Shown here piece after piece: positions 7,776-15,754 of a stretch of DNA of 64,000 nt (position 1 is its first letter; each line of letters opens with the position of its first letter). Source of the DNA: Arthrobacter_J sp038199985. GTDB taxonomy: Bacteria; Actinomycetota; Actinomycetes; Actinomycetales; Micrococcaceae. The DNA is taken from NCBI GenBank assembly GCA_038199985.1, contig JBBPYK010000109.1, positions 86,634-150,633 of the forward strand, written 5' to 3'. Below the pieces are notes generated by a model that did no database searches, was not told the origin of the DNA, and worked only from the letters and a program-made list of their open reading frames with translations. The position numbers were made by a program, and so were the translations under genes.

Positions 7776-9156
7776 TTTGGCTCCCGCAATACCGCTACCG
7801 CTGAACGGGCATGCAGCCGGGAGAGGAAACTCCCCGGCTGCGGGGAATTCGAGCCTCATCTCCGGGGGACCGGGCGGCGCCATCGTGCGTCGCTCGGTTC
7901 TGCCGGGGGGCGTTCGAGTCCTAACAGAGGCGATGCCTGATCAGCGGTCAGCTACCATTGGTTTCTGGGTCGGTGTTGGCTCCCGGGATGAATCCGAGGG
8001 CCAACAAGGCTCCACGCATTTTCTCGAGCATCTCTTGTTCAAGGGAACACATCGTCGTACTGCCATGGATATCGCATCTGCCTTCGACGAGGTAGGAGGG
8101 GAATCCAATGCCGCGACGGCAAAGGAGAGCACGTGCTACTACGCGCGTGTGCTGGATGAAGACCTGCCCATGGCCATAGATGTTATTGCAGACATGGTGA
8201 CAGGCGCAGCCTTGGACGCCCATGAGCTCGAGCAGGAGCGCACTGTGATCTTGGAAGAAATCGCTATGGACAACGATGATCCGGCGGAGGTCGCCCACGA
8301 GAAGTTTGTGGAGTCTGTACTTGCCGGTCACACATTGGCAAGACCCATCGGGGGAACCCCCGAAGCAATTCAGTCGGTGACCCGAGAATCGGTCCAGGAC
8401 CACTACGAGCGTCACTACCGTCCAGGTGAGCTGGTGGTCACGGCTGCCGGTGGGCTGGACCATGACGCCGTATGTCAGTTAGTTTTCGAAGCCATTAATG
8501 CTGCAGGCTGGCCACTGCATCCTGATGCTGAGCCTGTGGATCGGCGGCCGTCTGCGTCTGTGGATATCGGTGGCGCCGGGGGTGTCCATGTTCACTACCG
8601 GGCGGTGGAGCAGGCGAATATTGTCATGGGGTGCCCTTCGATATCTGCCACAGATGATCGCCGCTACGTGATGAGCGTCATGAATGCGATATTCGGCGGT
8701 GGAATGTCCTCGCGACTCTTTCAGGAGATCCGAGAGCTACGTGGGCTCGCCTACGCCACTTATTCGTTTTCAGTGGCCTACGCCGATGCCGGTTACTTCG
8801 GCATGTACGCAGGATGTTCGCCTGCGAGAACGCGGGAGGTCATTGATCTCATGGGCGAGGAACTTGAGAGACTCGCAGCAGAGGGAATCACCGATGCCGA
8901 GCTCGCCAAAGCTGTCGGACAACTGTCGGGTGGAATCGTCCTGGCACTTGAGGACACCGGATCACGGATGTCGCGTTTGGGGCGGGCGGAGCTCGTCACG
9001 GGTGAGTTTGTTGATGTCGACACTGCTCTGCAACGGATCCGTCAGGTTACCGTGGCGCAGGTTCAGGAACTGGCTGCTGAACTGGCAGGGTCGCCTCGTA
9101 CAATCACCGTAGTCGGGCCGTTTGCCTCTCCGGTAGAGCTCGGCTTCTCGATATAG
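7753..9156 (+). CDS. M16 family zinc metallopeptidase (PqqL / processing-peptidase-like)
   Basis: This is a pitrilysin-family protease, or a relative of mitochondrial processing peptidase. The inverted zinc motif HFLEH is present in STHFLEHLLFKGT, with the downstream Glu in the ERTVILEEIAMDNDDP region. A second M16 domain follows (GGGMSSRLFQEIRELRGLAY). The product is about 467 residues from the GTG at 7753. The true start is uncertain: ATG 7735 and TTG 7777 are also in frame and all overlap or abut the end of pnp. The protein immediately downstream of PNPase is often of this family in actinobacteria; its substrates are poorly known. Confidence 0.9.
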   Translation: MRKRLPNNLAPAIPLPLNGHAAGRGNSPAAGNSSLISGGPGGAIVRRSVLPGGVRVLTEAMPDQRSATIGFWVGVGSRDESEGQQGSTHFLEHLLFKGTHRRTAMDIASAFDEVGGESNAATAKESTCYYARVLDEDLPMAIDVIADMVTGAALDAHELEQERTVILEEIAMDNDDPAEVAHEKFVESVLAGHTLARPIGGTPEAIQSVTRESVQDHYERHYRPGELVVTAAGGLDHDAVCQLVFEAINAAGWPLHPDAEPVDRRPSASVDIGGAGGVHVHYRAVEQANIVMGCPSISATDDRRYVMSVMNAIFGGGMSSRLFQEIRELRGLAYATYSFSVAYADAGYFGMYAGCSPARTREVIDLMGEELERLAAEGITDAELAKAVGQLSGGIVLALEDTGSRMSRLGRAELVTGEFVDVDTALQRIRQVTVAQVQELAAELAGSPRTITVVGPFASPVELGFSI

Positions 9157-9194
9157 CAACAAGGGAATTCGGCTGTGCCTATCAGTTCCACCCG

Positions 9195-9452
9195 TCAGCC
9201 GCCTGCAAAGGGTGGAAGGACATCAAGCACTTGGCCGTCTCCTAACGGTTGATCACGATCTCGGATGACGGTTTCGTCCAGCAGGAGACTGCTGCGTTCC
9301 AGTACCTGACGAAGTGACGGTTTGCCGTTTAGGTCAGGGTGTGCGGCCAATGCTGCGACCAGCACTGCATGAATAGAATCGTGTGTGGGCTGCAGCTCTT
9401 CTTGAGCAACGCCTGTTGCTGCTTGCGCTGCGCCAAAATACCTGATGAGCAC
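9195..9452 (-). CDS. moaD: MoaD/ThiS-family sulfur carrier, molybdopterin synthase small subunit
   Basis: The 85-residue product is a ubiquitin-fold sulfur carrier. It begins MLIRYFGAAQAATG and ends PPFAGG; the C-terminal Gly-Gly is the site that is adenylated and thiocarboxylated to give sulfur for the dithiolene of molybdopterin. It is transcribed divergently from moeA, 107 bases apart, and it converges with the M16 gene. Because moaE is in the same cluster, MoaD is more likely than ThiS. Confidence 0.9.
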   Translation of the reverse strand: MLIRYFGAAQAATGVAQEELQPTHDSIHAVLVAALAAHPDLNGKPSLRQVLERSSLLLDETVIRDRDQPLGDGQVLDVLPPFAGG

Positions 9453-9559
9453 CGTTCCCCGTCCTTTAAACGTCTCCGCCCATGCTACGTTACCGGTTGG
9501 CGCACGGGTAGGATTATGGCGCAGGAGCCGAGCAGATAAATCCTGAAGGGGGAAGTGGT

Positions 9560-10804
9560 GTGGAAGCTTCCAGACTCAGGTGTATCGAGGACCACGTAGA
9601 GGCGCTTCATCAGTTGCTCGAGGGCTGCTTTGACGGTGTCGAGCAGCTTCCTTTGGCGAGCTGTTTGAATCGCAGGCTCGCGGCCGACATCCATGCTCCG
9701 GTGAGCTTGCCATTGTTCCGAAATTCGCAAATGGATGGGTACGCAGTGGCCTCCTCCGAGACCCGGATCCTCCACACATTCGACGTTGCGGAGCCGGTTC
9801 CGGCCGGCCACGCGTCGCAGGACCACCAGGCGGGTACAGCGGTTCCGGTCATGACCGGCGCCATGTTGCCCTCGGGTGCGGACGCCGTCGTACCCATCGA
9901 GCTCGCGGACCCTCATCACTTTGTTCCGGTTGGCACGCGTGCGACTGTCCAGTTGCCACCTGATATCCCCGCTGGACAGTTCGTTCGTCCCCAGGGTAGC
10001 GACATCCGTGAGGGGGAACTCGCTCTTCGGTCCGGTCAGGTTCTTGGACCCGCCCAGCTGGGTCTGGCAGCGGCCCTGGGGATCGCGTCGATCGCTGTGC
10101 GACGCCGGCCGCGCATTTTGTTGCTGTCAACCGGAGACGAAGTTGTTCCGCCCGGCAGCTTTCGGGCCGTAGGACAAATTTATGATGCGAACACCACAAT
10201 TATTGGGGCCTCTCTTGAAGAATCCGGTGCTGATGTACTCTTCCGAGAGATTTCCGCGGATTCAGTTCCGTCATTTCTTGCCACTCTAGATTCCGTTGTG
10301 GCCGAGGCCGGTATTGACCTCATTATCACCACCGGTGGTATCAGTGCGGGGGCGTACGAGGTGGTTCGTCAGGCATTGGATGCACGGGGGGTGGCTTTCA
10401 TAGCCGTGAACATGCAACCCGGTGGACCTCAGGCCATCGGGCGATATGCGGGGGTGCCGTTTGTGGGATTCCCCGGCAACCCCGTGAGCGCGTGGGTTTC
10501 GTTCGAGGTCCTTCTCCGGCCGGTCCTGTGCGACTTGGGCGTCGCCACGCATGCAAGGCATCGTCACACGGCGGTACTCACAGAACCCCTAAATAGCCCG
10601 CGAGGAAAACACCAGTTTCGACGGGCGCTGCTGGTGGGCGCTAGAGTACGTCCTCTCGGCGGCCCGGGCTCCCATCTGCTTCGATCCATGTCCGACGCCA
10701 ACGCGTTGATCCATATTCCGCCACAGGTGGAAAGAATGGCGGCCGGGGAATCGGTGGACGTTGTGTTGACGGGTGCGGAACATAGAGGAGATATCGGTGA
10801 ATAG
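9560..10804 (+). CDS. moeA: Molybdopterin molybdotransferase
   Basis: MoeA inserts molybdate into adenylylated molybdopterin. The 414-residue product shows the family pattern: NSQMDGYAV near the N-terminus, PVMTGAMLPSGADAVVPIE, the nucleotide-binding-like ILLLSTGDEVV and TTGGISAGAYEVV, and FVGFPGNPVSAWVSFE. The GTG at 9560 follows a GAAGGGGGAAG site. The stop overlaps the GTG of moaC by 8 bases, so moeA-moaC-mog-moaE is one operon. Confidence 0.96.
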   Translation: MEASRLRCIEDHVEALHQLLEGCFDGVEQLPLASCLNRRLAADIHAPVSLPLFRNSQMDGYAVASSETRILHTFDVAEPVPAGHASQDHQAGTAVPVMTGAMLPSGADAVVPIELADPHHFVPVGTRATVQLPPDIPAGQFVRPQGSDIREGELALRSGQVLGPAQLGLAAALGIASIAVRRRPRILLLSTGDEVVPPGSFRAVGQIYDANTTIIGASLEESGADVLFREISADSVPSFLATLDSVVAEAGIDLIITTGGISAGAYEVVRQALDARGVAFIAVNMQPGGPQAIGRYAGVPFVGFPGNPVSAWVSFEVLLRPVLCDLGVATHARHRHTAVLTEPLNSPRGKHQFRRALLVGARVRPLGGPGSHLLRSMSDANALIHIPPQVERMAAGESVDVVLTGAEHRGDIGE

Positions 10805-11315
10805 TCATGAAAAACTGGTTGCTAGTGTCGCTAGAGACGATGGTCGCGATGGTCAACTAAGCCATGTACGGGCGGATGGAAGCGCCCACATGGTAGACGT
10901 TTCCGCGAAGCCTGCAACCTTTCGTGAGGCCACTGCCGGAGCGGTGCTATCAACCACGCCCGACGTGCTGGCCCTTATAGCAGAGGGCGGGCTGCCCAAG
11001 GGGGATGCGATCGCTGTGGCGCGGGTTGCGGGTATTCAAGCTGCTAAGCAGACGGCGTCGCTCATTCCGCTGTGTCATCCCCTTCCGCTGACGGGAGTAA
11101 CGGTGGACTTCGAGCCATCAGGCGATCATGTTGATCTCACGGCACGGGTGCGGACCACATCGGTCACCGGTGTGGAGATGGAGGCGTTGACGGCGGTAAG
11201 CGTGGCAGCTCTCACGCTCTACGACATGATCAAAGCCATCGATAAGCGTGCGGTGATTTCTGACATTAGAGTGTTGGCCAAAAGTGGCGGCAAAAGCGGT
11301 GACTGGACAGCATGA
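10797..11315 (+). CDS. moaC: Cyclic pyranopterin monophosphate synthase accessory protein
   Basis: MoaC acts with MoaA in the first step of molybdenum cofactor synthesis, closing the cyclic phosphate of cPMP. Diagnostic segments are AHMVDVSAKP, ATAGAVLSTTPDVLALI, AAKQTASLIPLCHPLPLT and TGVEMEALTAVSVAALTLYDMIKA. The GTG at 10797, 7 bases after a GAGGAG site, gives 172 residues. A start at 10773 lies inside moeA and is less likely. The partner moaA is not in this window. Confidence 0.95.
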   Translation: MNSHEKLVASVARDDGRDGQLSHVRADGSAHMVDVSAKPATFREATAGAVLSTTPDVLALIAEGGLPKGDAIAVARVAGIQAAKQTASLIPLCHPLPLTGVTVDFEPSGDHVDLTARVRTTSVTGVEMEALTAVSVAALTLYDMIKAIDKRAVISDIRVLAKSGGKSGDWTA

Positions 11316-11812
11316 ACTACTTGGACCCGCCCGTGAAAGGAAGAACGGCTGGCATTGTCATTGCGTCGACGCGTGCTGCTGAGGGGACGTATCGGGATGA
11401 ATGCGGGCCGATGATTCGGGCGTGGCTGTTTGCGCAGAACATCGCAGTAGCTTCGGCGGAGGTGGTGCCGGATGGACCACCTTTCGCACGAGCACTTGGC
11501 CGCATGGTGGACGCGTCGTTGTCCGTCGTCATCACCAGCGGCGGTACAGGACTAAGCGCGGATGACCAAACTCCTGAGCAAACGTTGCCGTTGCTGGAGA
11601 GGCAGCTTCCCGGGGTCATGGAGGCTATCCGGGCCGCTGGAAGAGCGAAGACGCCCTTGGCAGACCTCAGCAGGGGACATGCTGGAACGGCAGGAGGGAC
11701 GTTCATAGTCAACCTCCCCGGTTCCCCGTCCGGCGTACAGGATGGGCTCAAGGCACTGGAACCGTTGTTATCTCACATCTGCGAACAGTTGGAGGGAAAG
11801 CGTGGTCACTAG
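11312..11812 (+). CDS. mog: MogA/MoaB-family molybdopterin adenylyltransferase
   Basis: Proteins of this family adenylylate molybdopterin before MoeA inserts metal. The 166-residue product has the family signature: GIVIASTRAAEGTYRDECGP, then SVVITSGGTGLSADDQTPE and the AGTAGGTFIVNLPGSPSGV loop. The start overlaps the moaC stop (ATGA) and the end overlaps moaE by 11 bases. Whether it is functionally Mog or the MoaB paralogue cannot be told from the sequence alone. Confidence 0.9.
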   Translation: MNYLDPPVKGRTAGIVIASTRAAEGTYRDECGPMIRAWLFAQNIAVASAEVVPDGPPFARALGRMVDASLSVVITSGGTGLSADDQTPEQTLPLLERQLPGVMEAIRAAGRAKTPLADLSRGHAGTAGGTFIVNLPGSPSGVQDGLKALEPLLSHICEQLEGKRGH

Positions 11813-12239
11813 CGTCGTTCTCAATGCGTCAATCTCAGAGGATACGCTCCACCTCGGGGACATACTATCGGTGGTCGGAGACGACCGCTGTGGCGCCGTC
11901 GTTGGTTTCAGCGGCGTCGTCCGGGATCACGACGGCGGGAAAGCCGTGACTCGCTTGAGCTACACCTGCCACCCCAGCGCGTCGAAGGTCATGCAGGAAC
12001 TTGCTGATGATGTTGCATCCAGGTATCAGGGCGTTCGTATCTGGGTAGCCCACCGGGTTGGCGATCTTCTGATCGGAGATTCGGCGCTCGTTGCGGCCGT
12101 TGCCTCCGCCCATCGTGCTGAGGCGTTCGCCGCGGGCTCGGAATTGGTGGAGAAGGTTAAGCTTCAGGTGCCGATCTGGAAGGAACAGTTCTTTACCGAC
12201 GGCGGCACGGAATGGGTGGGGTCCGGTAGTGCCCAGTAG
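11802..12239 (+). CDS. moaE: Molybdopterin synthase catalytic subunit
   Basis: MoaE transfers sulfur from MoaD to cPMP to make molybdopterin. Recognisable parts are GAVVGFSGVVRDHDGGKAV, IWVAHRVGDLLIGDSALVAA, HRAEAF and the catalytic-lysine region VPIWKEQFF near the C-terminus. The GTG at 11802 follows a GGAGGG site and gives 145 residues; the upstream in-frame ATG at 11742 lies inside mog. dapB begins 9 bases downstream. Confidence 0.95.
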   Translation: MVTSVVLNASISEDTLHLGDILSVVGDDRCGAVVGFSGVVRDHDGGKAVTRLSYTCHPSASKVMQELADDVASRYQGVRIWVAHRVGDLLIGDSALVAAVASAHRAEAFAAGSELVEKVKLQVPIWKEQFFTDGGTEWVGSGSAQ

Positions 12240-12248
12240 GCTGAACTC

Positions 12249-13007
12249 ATGACAGAACTACTTTCCGTGGCTGTGTTGGGTGCGCGGGGAAGAATGGGCT
12301 CCGAAGCGGTCCGGGCCATTGAGAGTGCGGCGGACATGCAAGTCGTTGCTTCGCTCGGACGCGAGGACCCTCTTGCGGAGATGGTACGTGCGGACGCCCG
12401 CTATATGGTGGACCTGACCGTTCCCGATCAGACGGAAGGGAACGTGCATTTCGCCGTCGAACACGGGATACACGCGGTCGTTGGCACGTCCGGCTGGAAC
12501 CGAGATCGGTTCGACCGGTTGCAGGAAAGCCTCGGAGGAAAGCCTGACGTTGGTGTCCTCATAGCACCCAACTTTGCCCTTGGATCAGTTCTGGCCAGTG
12601 CATTTTCGGCAACAGCGGCAAAGTATTTTGAGTCGGTAGAAGTGATCGAGATGCACCATCCGGACAAGGTTGATGCACCCTCGGGTACCGCCATCCGGAC
12701 TGCGCAGCTGATTGCAGAGGCGCGCCATCACGCAGGGCTCGGTCCGGTGCCAGATGCTACTTCTCAGCAGCGGGACGGCGCACGTGGCAACGACGTAGAG
12801 GGGGTAAGGGTTCACTCGGTCCGTCTGCGCGGCCTTGTTGCCCATCAGGAAGTGCTGCTAGGAGGCGTTGGCGAACAATTGACCATCCGTCACGACTCGT
12901 TTGACCGCCAATCTTTCATGCCGGGGATTCTCCTGGGGCTGAGGGAAGTTGCTGCACATCCGGGTCTAACGGTTGGCCTGGACGGCTACCTGGAATTGAG
13001 GGCTTGA
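12249..13007 (+). CDS. dapB: 4-hydroxy-tetrahydrodipicolinate reductase
   Basis: DapB performs the second committed step of diaminopimelate/lysine synthesis, using NAD(P)H. The 252-residue product has the nucleotide-binding loop GARGRMGSEA, the VGTSGW segment, and the active-site EMHHPDKVDAPSGTA with the His-His pair and Lys. It lies 9 bases after moaE and 3 before a membrane-protein gene, with dapA about 1.8 kb downstream. Confidence 0.97.
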   Translation: MTELLSVAVLGARGRMGSEAVRAIESAADMQVVASLGREDPLAEMVRADARYMVDLTVPDQTEGNVHFAVEHGIHAVVGTSGWNRDRFDRLQESLGGKPDVGVLIAPNFALGSVLASAFSATAAKYFESVEVIEMHHPDKVDAPSGTAIRTAQLIAEARHHAGLGPVPDATSQQRDGARGNDVEGVRVHSVRLRGLVAHQEVLLGGVGEQLTIRHDSFDRQSFMPGILLGLREVAAHPGLTVGLDGYLELRA

Positions 13008-13010
13008 ATA

Positions 13011-13517
13011 GTGCGAAACTTTTTTGACGGATTCTGGCGACACAAAGCAAAGATCGGGGTCCTTCTCGTAACCGTTTTGTTGCTGCTCTGGCTCGTCGTC
13101 GCCTGGCAGAGATCCATCCTCCTGCTCGGAGATCCGGATCCGGTGGCCAAAGGCATTGGCGCCGCATACCTGGTGTTACCCGCTATCGGGGCGTGGGCTC
13201 TGGTGCGGGAGGTACTTTTCGGGATGCGTACCGAAGAGATGGCCCGAATACTGGACGCGGAGGGTGGACTGCCCGTGGACGACCTCCCGCGCACTCCGGC
13301 CGGTCGGATCGTCCGTGAGGCAGCAGACAGCATCTTTCCCACGTATAAGGCGGAAGCGAAGCGCTCACCCGATGATTGGCGCAGCTGGTTCCGGCTCTCA
13401 TGTGCTTACGATGCGTCGGGTGATCGAACCAGAGCTCGCCGATCGATGCGAGACGCGGCAAAACTATTCGTGGGACGGCGCACGGAACGCGACAATGCAC
13501 ACCATGAGGCGGACTGA
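13011..13517 (+). CDS. Membrane-anchored TPR-like protein of unknown function
   Basis: No precise family is recognised. The 168-residue product has two hydrophobic segments near the N-terminus (about residues 14-32 and 46-64), which place the rest on one side of the membrane. A helical C-terminal half (DDWRSWFRLSCAYDASGDRTRARRSMRDA) looks like a single tetratricopeptide-type helix pair. It starts at a GTG only 3 bases after dapB and is probably co-transcribed. It converges with the next gene with a 3-base gap and no terminator. Confidence 0.8.
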   Translation: MRNFFDGFWRHKAKIGVLLVTVLLLLWLVVAWQRSILLLGDPDPVAKGIGAAYLVLPAIGAWALVREVLFGMRTEEMARILDAEGGLPVDDLPRTPAGRIVREAADSIFPTYKAEAKRSPDDWRSWFRLSCAYDASGDRTRARRSMRDAAKLFVGRRTERDNAHHEAD

Positions 13518-13520
13518 GGC

Positions 13521-14696
13521 CTACTTGGCTGTTGCGCGGACGCTGGAGGCGATGTTCGAGATGACCGCTTCCAACGGGCCCCGTGTGCGGAGCATAGTGA
13601 AGAGCAGGCCGATAAAAACGCCGACGGACACTTGCAGCAGCAGCACACGCGCTGGGTCCGCATCGGGTGTGATGAGCCCAATCAGGCTCATCGCAACGAC
13701 ATGAGCGCTGTAGAGGGTTAGCGTTACCGCTCCGGGGCTGGAAAGCGGGAGCAGGAGCCAGGGCTTCGATCGTGTGATAAGCAGACAAGCACCAATAATC
13801 GCTGCAGAGGTTCCAGCTGTGTGCAACAAATCCAGCGGCTGCCCTGAGTGTGGCGCACTGACTGCGAGCCACCACCAAGACTCGGTCTGATGCAAGCCGG
13901 TCAGGCCGACGTCGAGCAAGGATTGCAGGTAATAGTCTGACCCTTCCGAGGTCGCCAGCAGTGCCTTCAGTCCGCCCATCCCTTTCAGGAGAGCGAAACT
14001 GAGCGCTTTGGTTATGCCCGCCAAAGCGAGACCACCGAGCAGAAGGATCCACTGGACGCGCAGCACGGCCAAGCCGAGACGGCCGATGAGCATTCCCAAC
14101 AAAATATATCCGAACCATTGGAGCACGGGGTAGTAGCCGGTAACGGCGACATCGACCAACAGTAGTCCGGGCGATGACAAATCTGCCCAACCAACGTTGT
14201 GGCCGAGGGTTGCCGTTTCCAGCTCGCTATAGGCTAATCTCCGGAGGAGGAACGCAGCGACGGGGGAGAACACGAGCCAGGCGACAGTCCAGTAGGTCAG
14301 GGGCAGCATCCGGATATGCAGAAACGGTAGCGCCAAAAGGAAAAGCACAGCGTAGTGGAACAGGATGACGGCGATGTTTACATCCAGGCTGCCCAGCACC
14401 AGCGCGATGAGGCCGATGATGACAGCGCGGGCCGCGATACCTCGTCGAGCGCCGGAGACCGACCCAGTGCCCGTTTCATCTCTTCGCACGGTTGACCCGC
14501 TCAGTAGTGCCAGCCCTACACCAGCCACCACGGCGAATAGCGCCGAGGATCGGCCGGCGAATACGAGAGCGATCCAGGTGGCCTCGGTATCGGGAGTATA
14601 CAAAGGCATGATGTGAGTTGCCATCATGCCAAAGAGTGCGACACCTCGGGCAGCATCTAGACCGGTCAGCCTTCTGCTTCCCGTCGTCGATGCCAT
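13521..14696 (-). CDS. Acyltransferase-like multi-pass membrane protein (heparan-alpha-glucosaminide N-acetyltransferase / DUF418-type)
   Basis: The 391-residue product has about ten hydrophobic segments. It begins with the family's typical RLTGLDAARGVALFGMMATH, in which the D-x-A-R-G motif and a nearby His are conserved in HGSNAT, DUF1624 and DUF418 membrane acyltransferase-like proteins. A C-terminal GAVTLTLYSAHV segment matches the DUF418 region. The substrate is unknown; modification of a cell-envelope glycan is a reasonable guess. It is divergent from dapA (98-base gap) and convergent with the TPR-like gene. Confidence 0.8.
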   Translation of the reverse strand: MASTTGSRRLTGLDAARGVALFGMMATHIMPLYTPDTEATWIALVFAGRSSALFAVVAGVGLALLSGSTVRRDETGTGSVSGARRGIAARAVIIGLIALVLGSLDVNIAVILFHYAVLFLLALPFLHIRMLPLTYWTVAWLVFSPVAAFLLRRLAYSELETATLGHNVGWADLSSPGLLLVDVAVTGYYPVLQWFGYILLGMLIGRLGLAVLRVQWILLLGGLALAGITKALSFALLKGMGGLKALLATSEGSDYYLQSLLDVGLTGLHQTESWWWLAVSAPHSGQPLDLLHTAGTSAAIIGACLLITRSKPWLLLPLSSPGAVTLTLYSAHVVAMSLIGLITPDADPARVLLLQVSVGVFIGLLFTMLRTRGPLEAVISNIASSVRATAK

Positions 14697-14794
14697 TACT
14701 AAATACTCACACGGGCTTGCCGGAATACTTCATAGACCGCGCCCGTGGCCGGCCCGATGTCCCTTTGCACGGTGCAGCAGGTAACGTTTTACTC

Positions 14795-15751
14795 ATGGAA
14801 GATGTCAACACTCGAGATTTGCCCTTCGGAACTCTAGTGACCGCTATGGTCACGCCCTTCGCTGAAGACGGCTCCGTGGACTTCGACGCTGCCGCGCGGC
14901 TGGCGGAGACCCTTGTATCGGAAGGGTGCGACGGCTTGGTTGTGTCGGGCACAACTGGGGAGACTTCAACGCTGGAGGATCAGGAGAAGGAAGATCTTTT
15001 CCGGGTTGTGGCGGAAACGGTCGGCGGCCGAGCGAAGGTCATCGCGGGAACCGGCACCAATCACACGTCTCATTCCGTCGAAATGGCTGTGCGTGCCGCT
15101 CGCGCGGGCGCCGATGCACAGTTGGTCGTCACCCCGTATTACAACAAGCCGACGCAGGCCGGCGTCCTTGCCCACTTCGACGCGGTTGCTGCAGCGACAG
15201 ACCTGCCCATCATGATCTATGACATTCCGGGCCGTTCTGGCATCGAAATTCATGCCGAAACTATGCTCAGGCTGGCCGAACGACCTCACATTCTGGCCTT
15301 GAAGGATGCAAAGGCAGACTTCCCAGCCGTGACGCGGGTCATGGCGAATACAGACCTAGATGTTTACGCCGGCGACGACGGCCTGATCTTCCCCTGGATG
15401 ATGGCAGGCGCCGTCGGGGTAGTGAGTGTGGCGGCTCACGTCGCGACGCAGCAATTCCGTGCCCTGATCGATGCTGCCTCGCTCGGCGATCTCAAGACTG
15501 CCAGACGAATCCATTTTGAGCTGGATCCTCTGGTTCGTGCGGTGATGACACACCTTCCAGGTGCTGTCTCCGCCAAACAAATCCTCAAAATGCAGGGAAT
15601 TCTTGGTAACACAGCGGTAAGACTCCCGCTCGTGGAACCGGATACCGTCGAGATGGAACCGGTCCTGACAGACCTGGTCGAAGCGGGCTGGGATGTCTCC
15701 CGCCCGACGCGGCAATACTCTGCGACAACCAATACCGATGAAAGCGTGTAA
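14795..15751 (+). CDS. dapA: 4-hydroxy-tetrahydrodipicolinate synthase
   Basis: DapA condenses pyruvate and aspartate semialdehyde. The 318-residue product has GTTGETSTL (pyruvate carboxylate binding), VTPYYNKPTQAG with the catalytic Tyr, YDIPGRSG, and the Schiff-base lysine in LALKDAK (about residue 170). The ATG at 14795 is chosen because the conserved core begins soon after it (FGTLVTAMVTPF). The longer in-frame opening at 14618 would overlap the divergent gene. rnj begins 3 bases after the stop. Confidence 0.96.
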   Translation: MEDVNTRDLPFGTLVTAMVTPFAEDGSVDFDAAARLAETLVSEGCDGLVVSGTTGETSTLEDQEKEDLFRVVAETVGGRAKVIAGTGTNHTSHSVEMAVRAARAGADAQLVVTPYYNKPTQAGVLAHFDAVAAATDLPIMIYDIPGRSGIEIHAETMLRLAERPHILALKDAKADFPAVTRVMANTDLDVYAGDDGLIFPWMMAGAVGVVSVAAHVATQQFRALIDAASLGDLKTARRIHFELDPLVRAVMTHLPGAVSAKQILKMQGILGNTAVRLPLVEPDTVEMEPVLTDLVEAGWDVSRPTRQYSATTNTDESV

Positions 15752-15754
15752 AGA

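Noticed and set aside
13183..14190. Long open frame on the minus strand (335 codons)
   Set aside because: It overlaps the acyltransferase-like gene in another frame and is Arg/Pro-rich without family features; a typical high-GC shadow.
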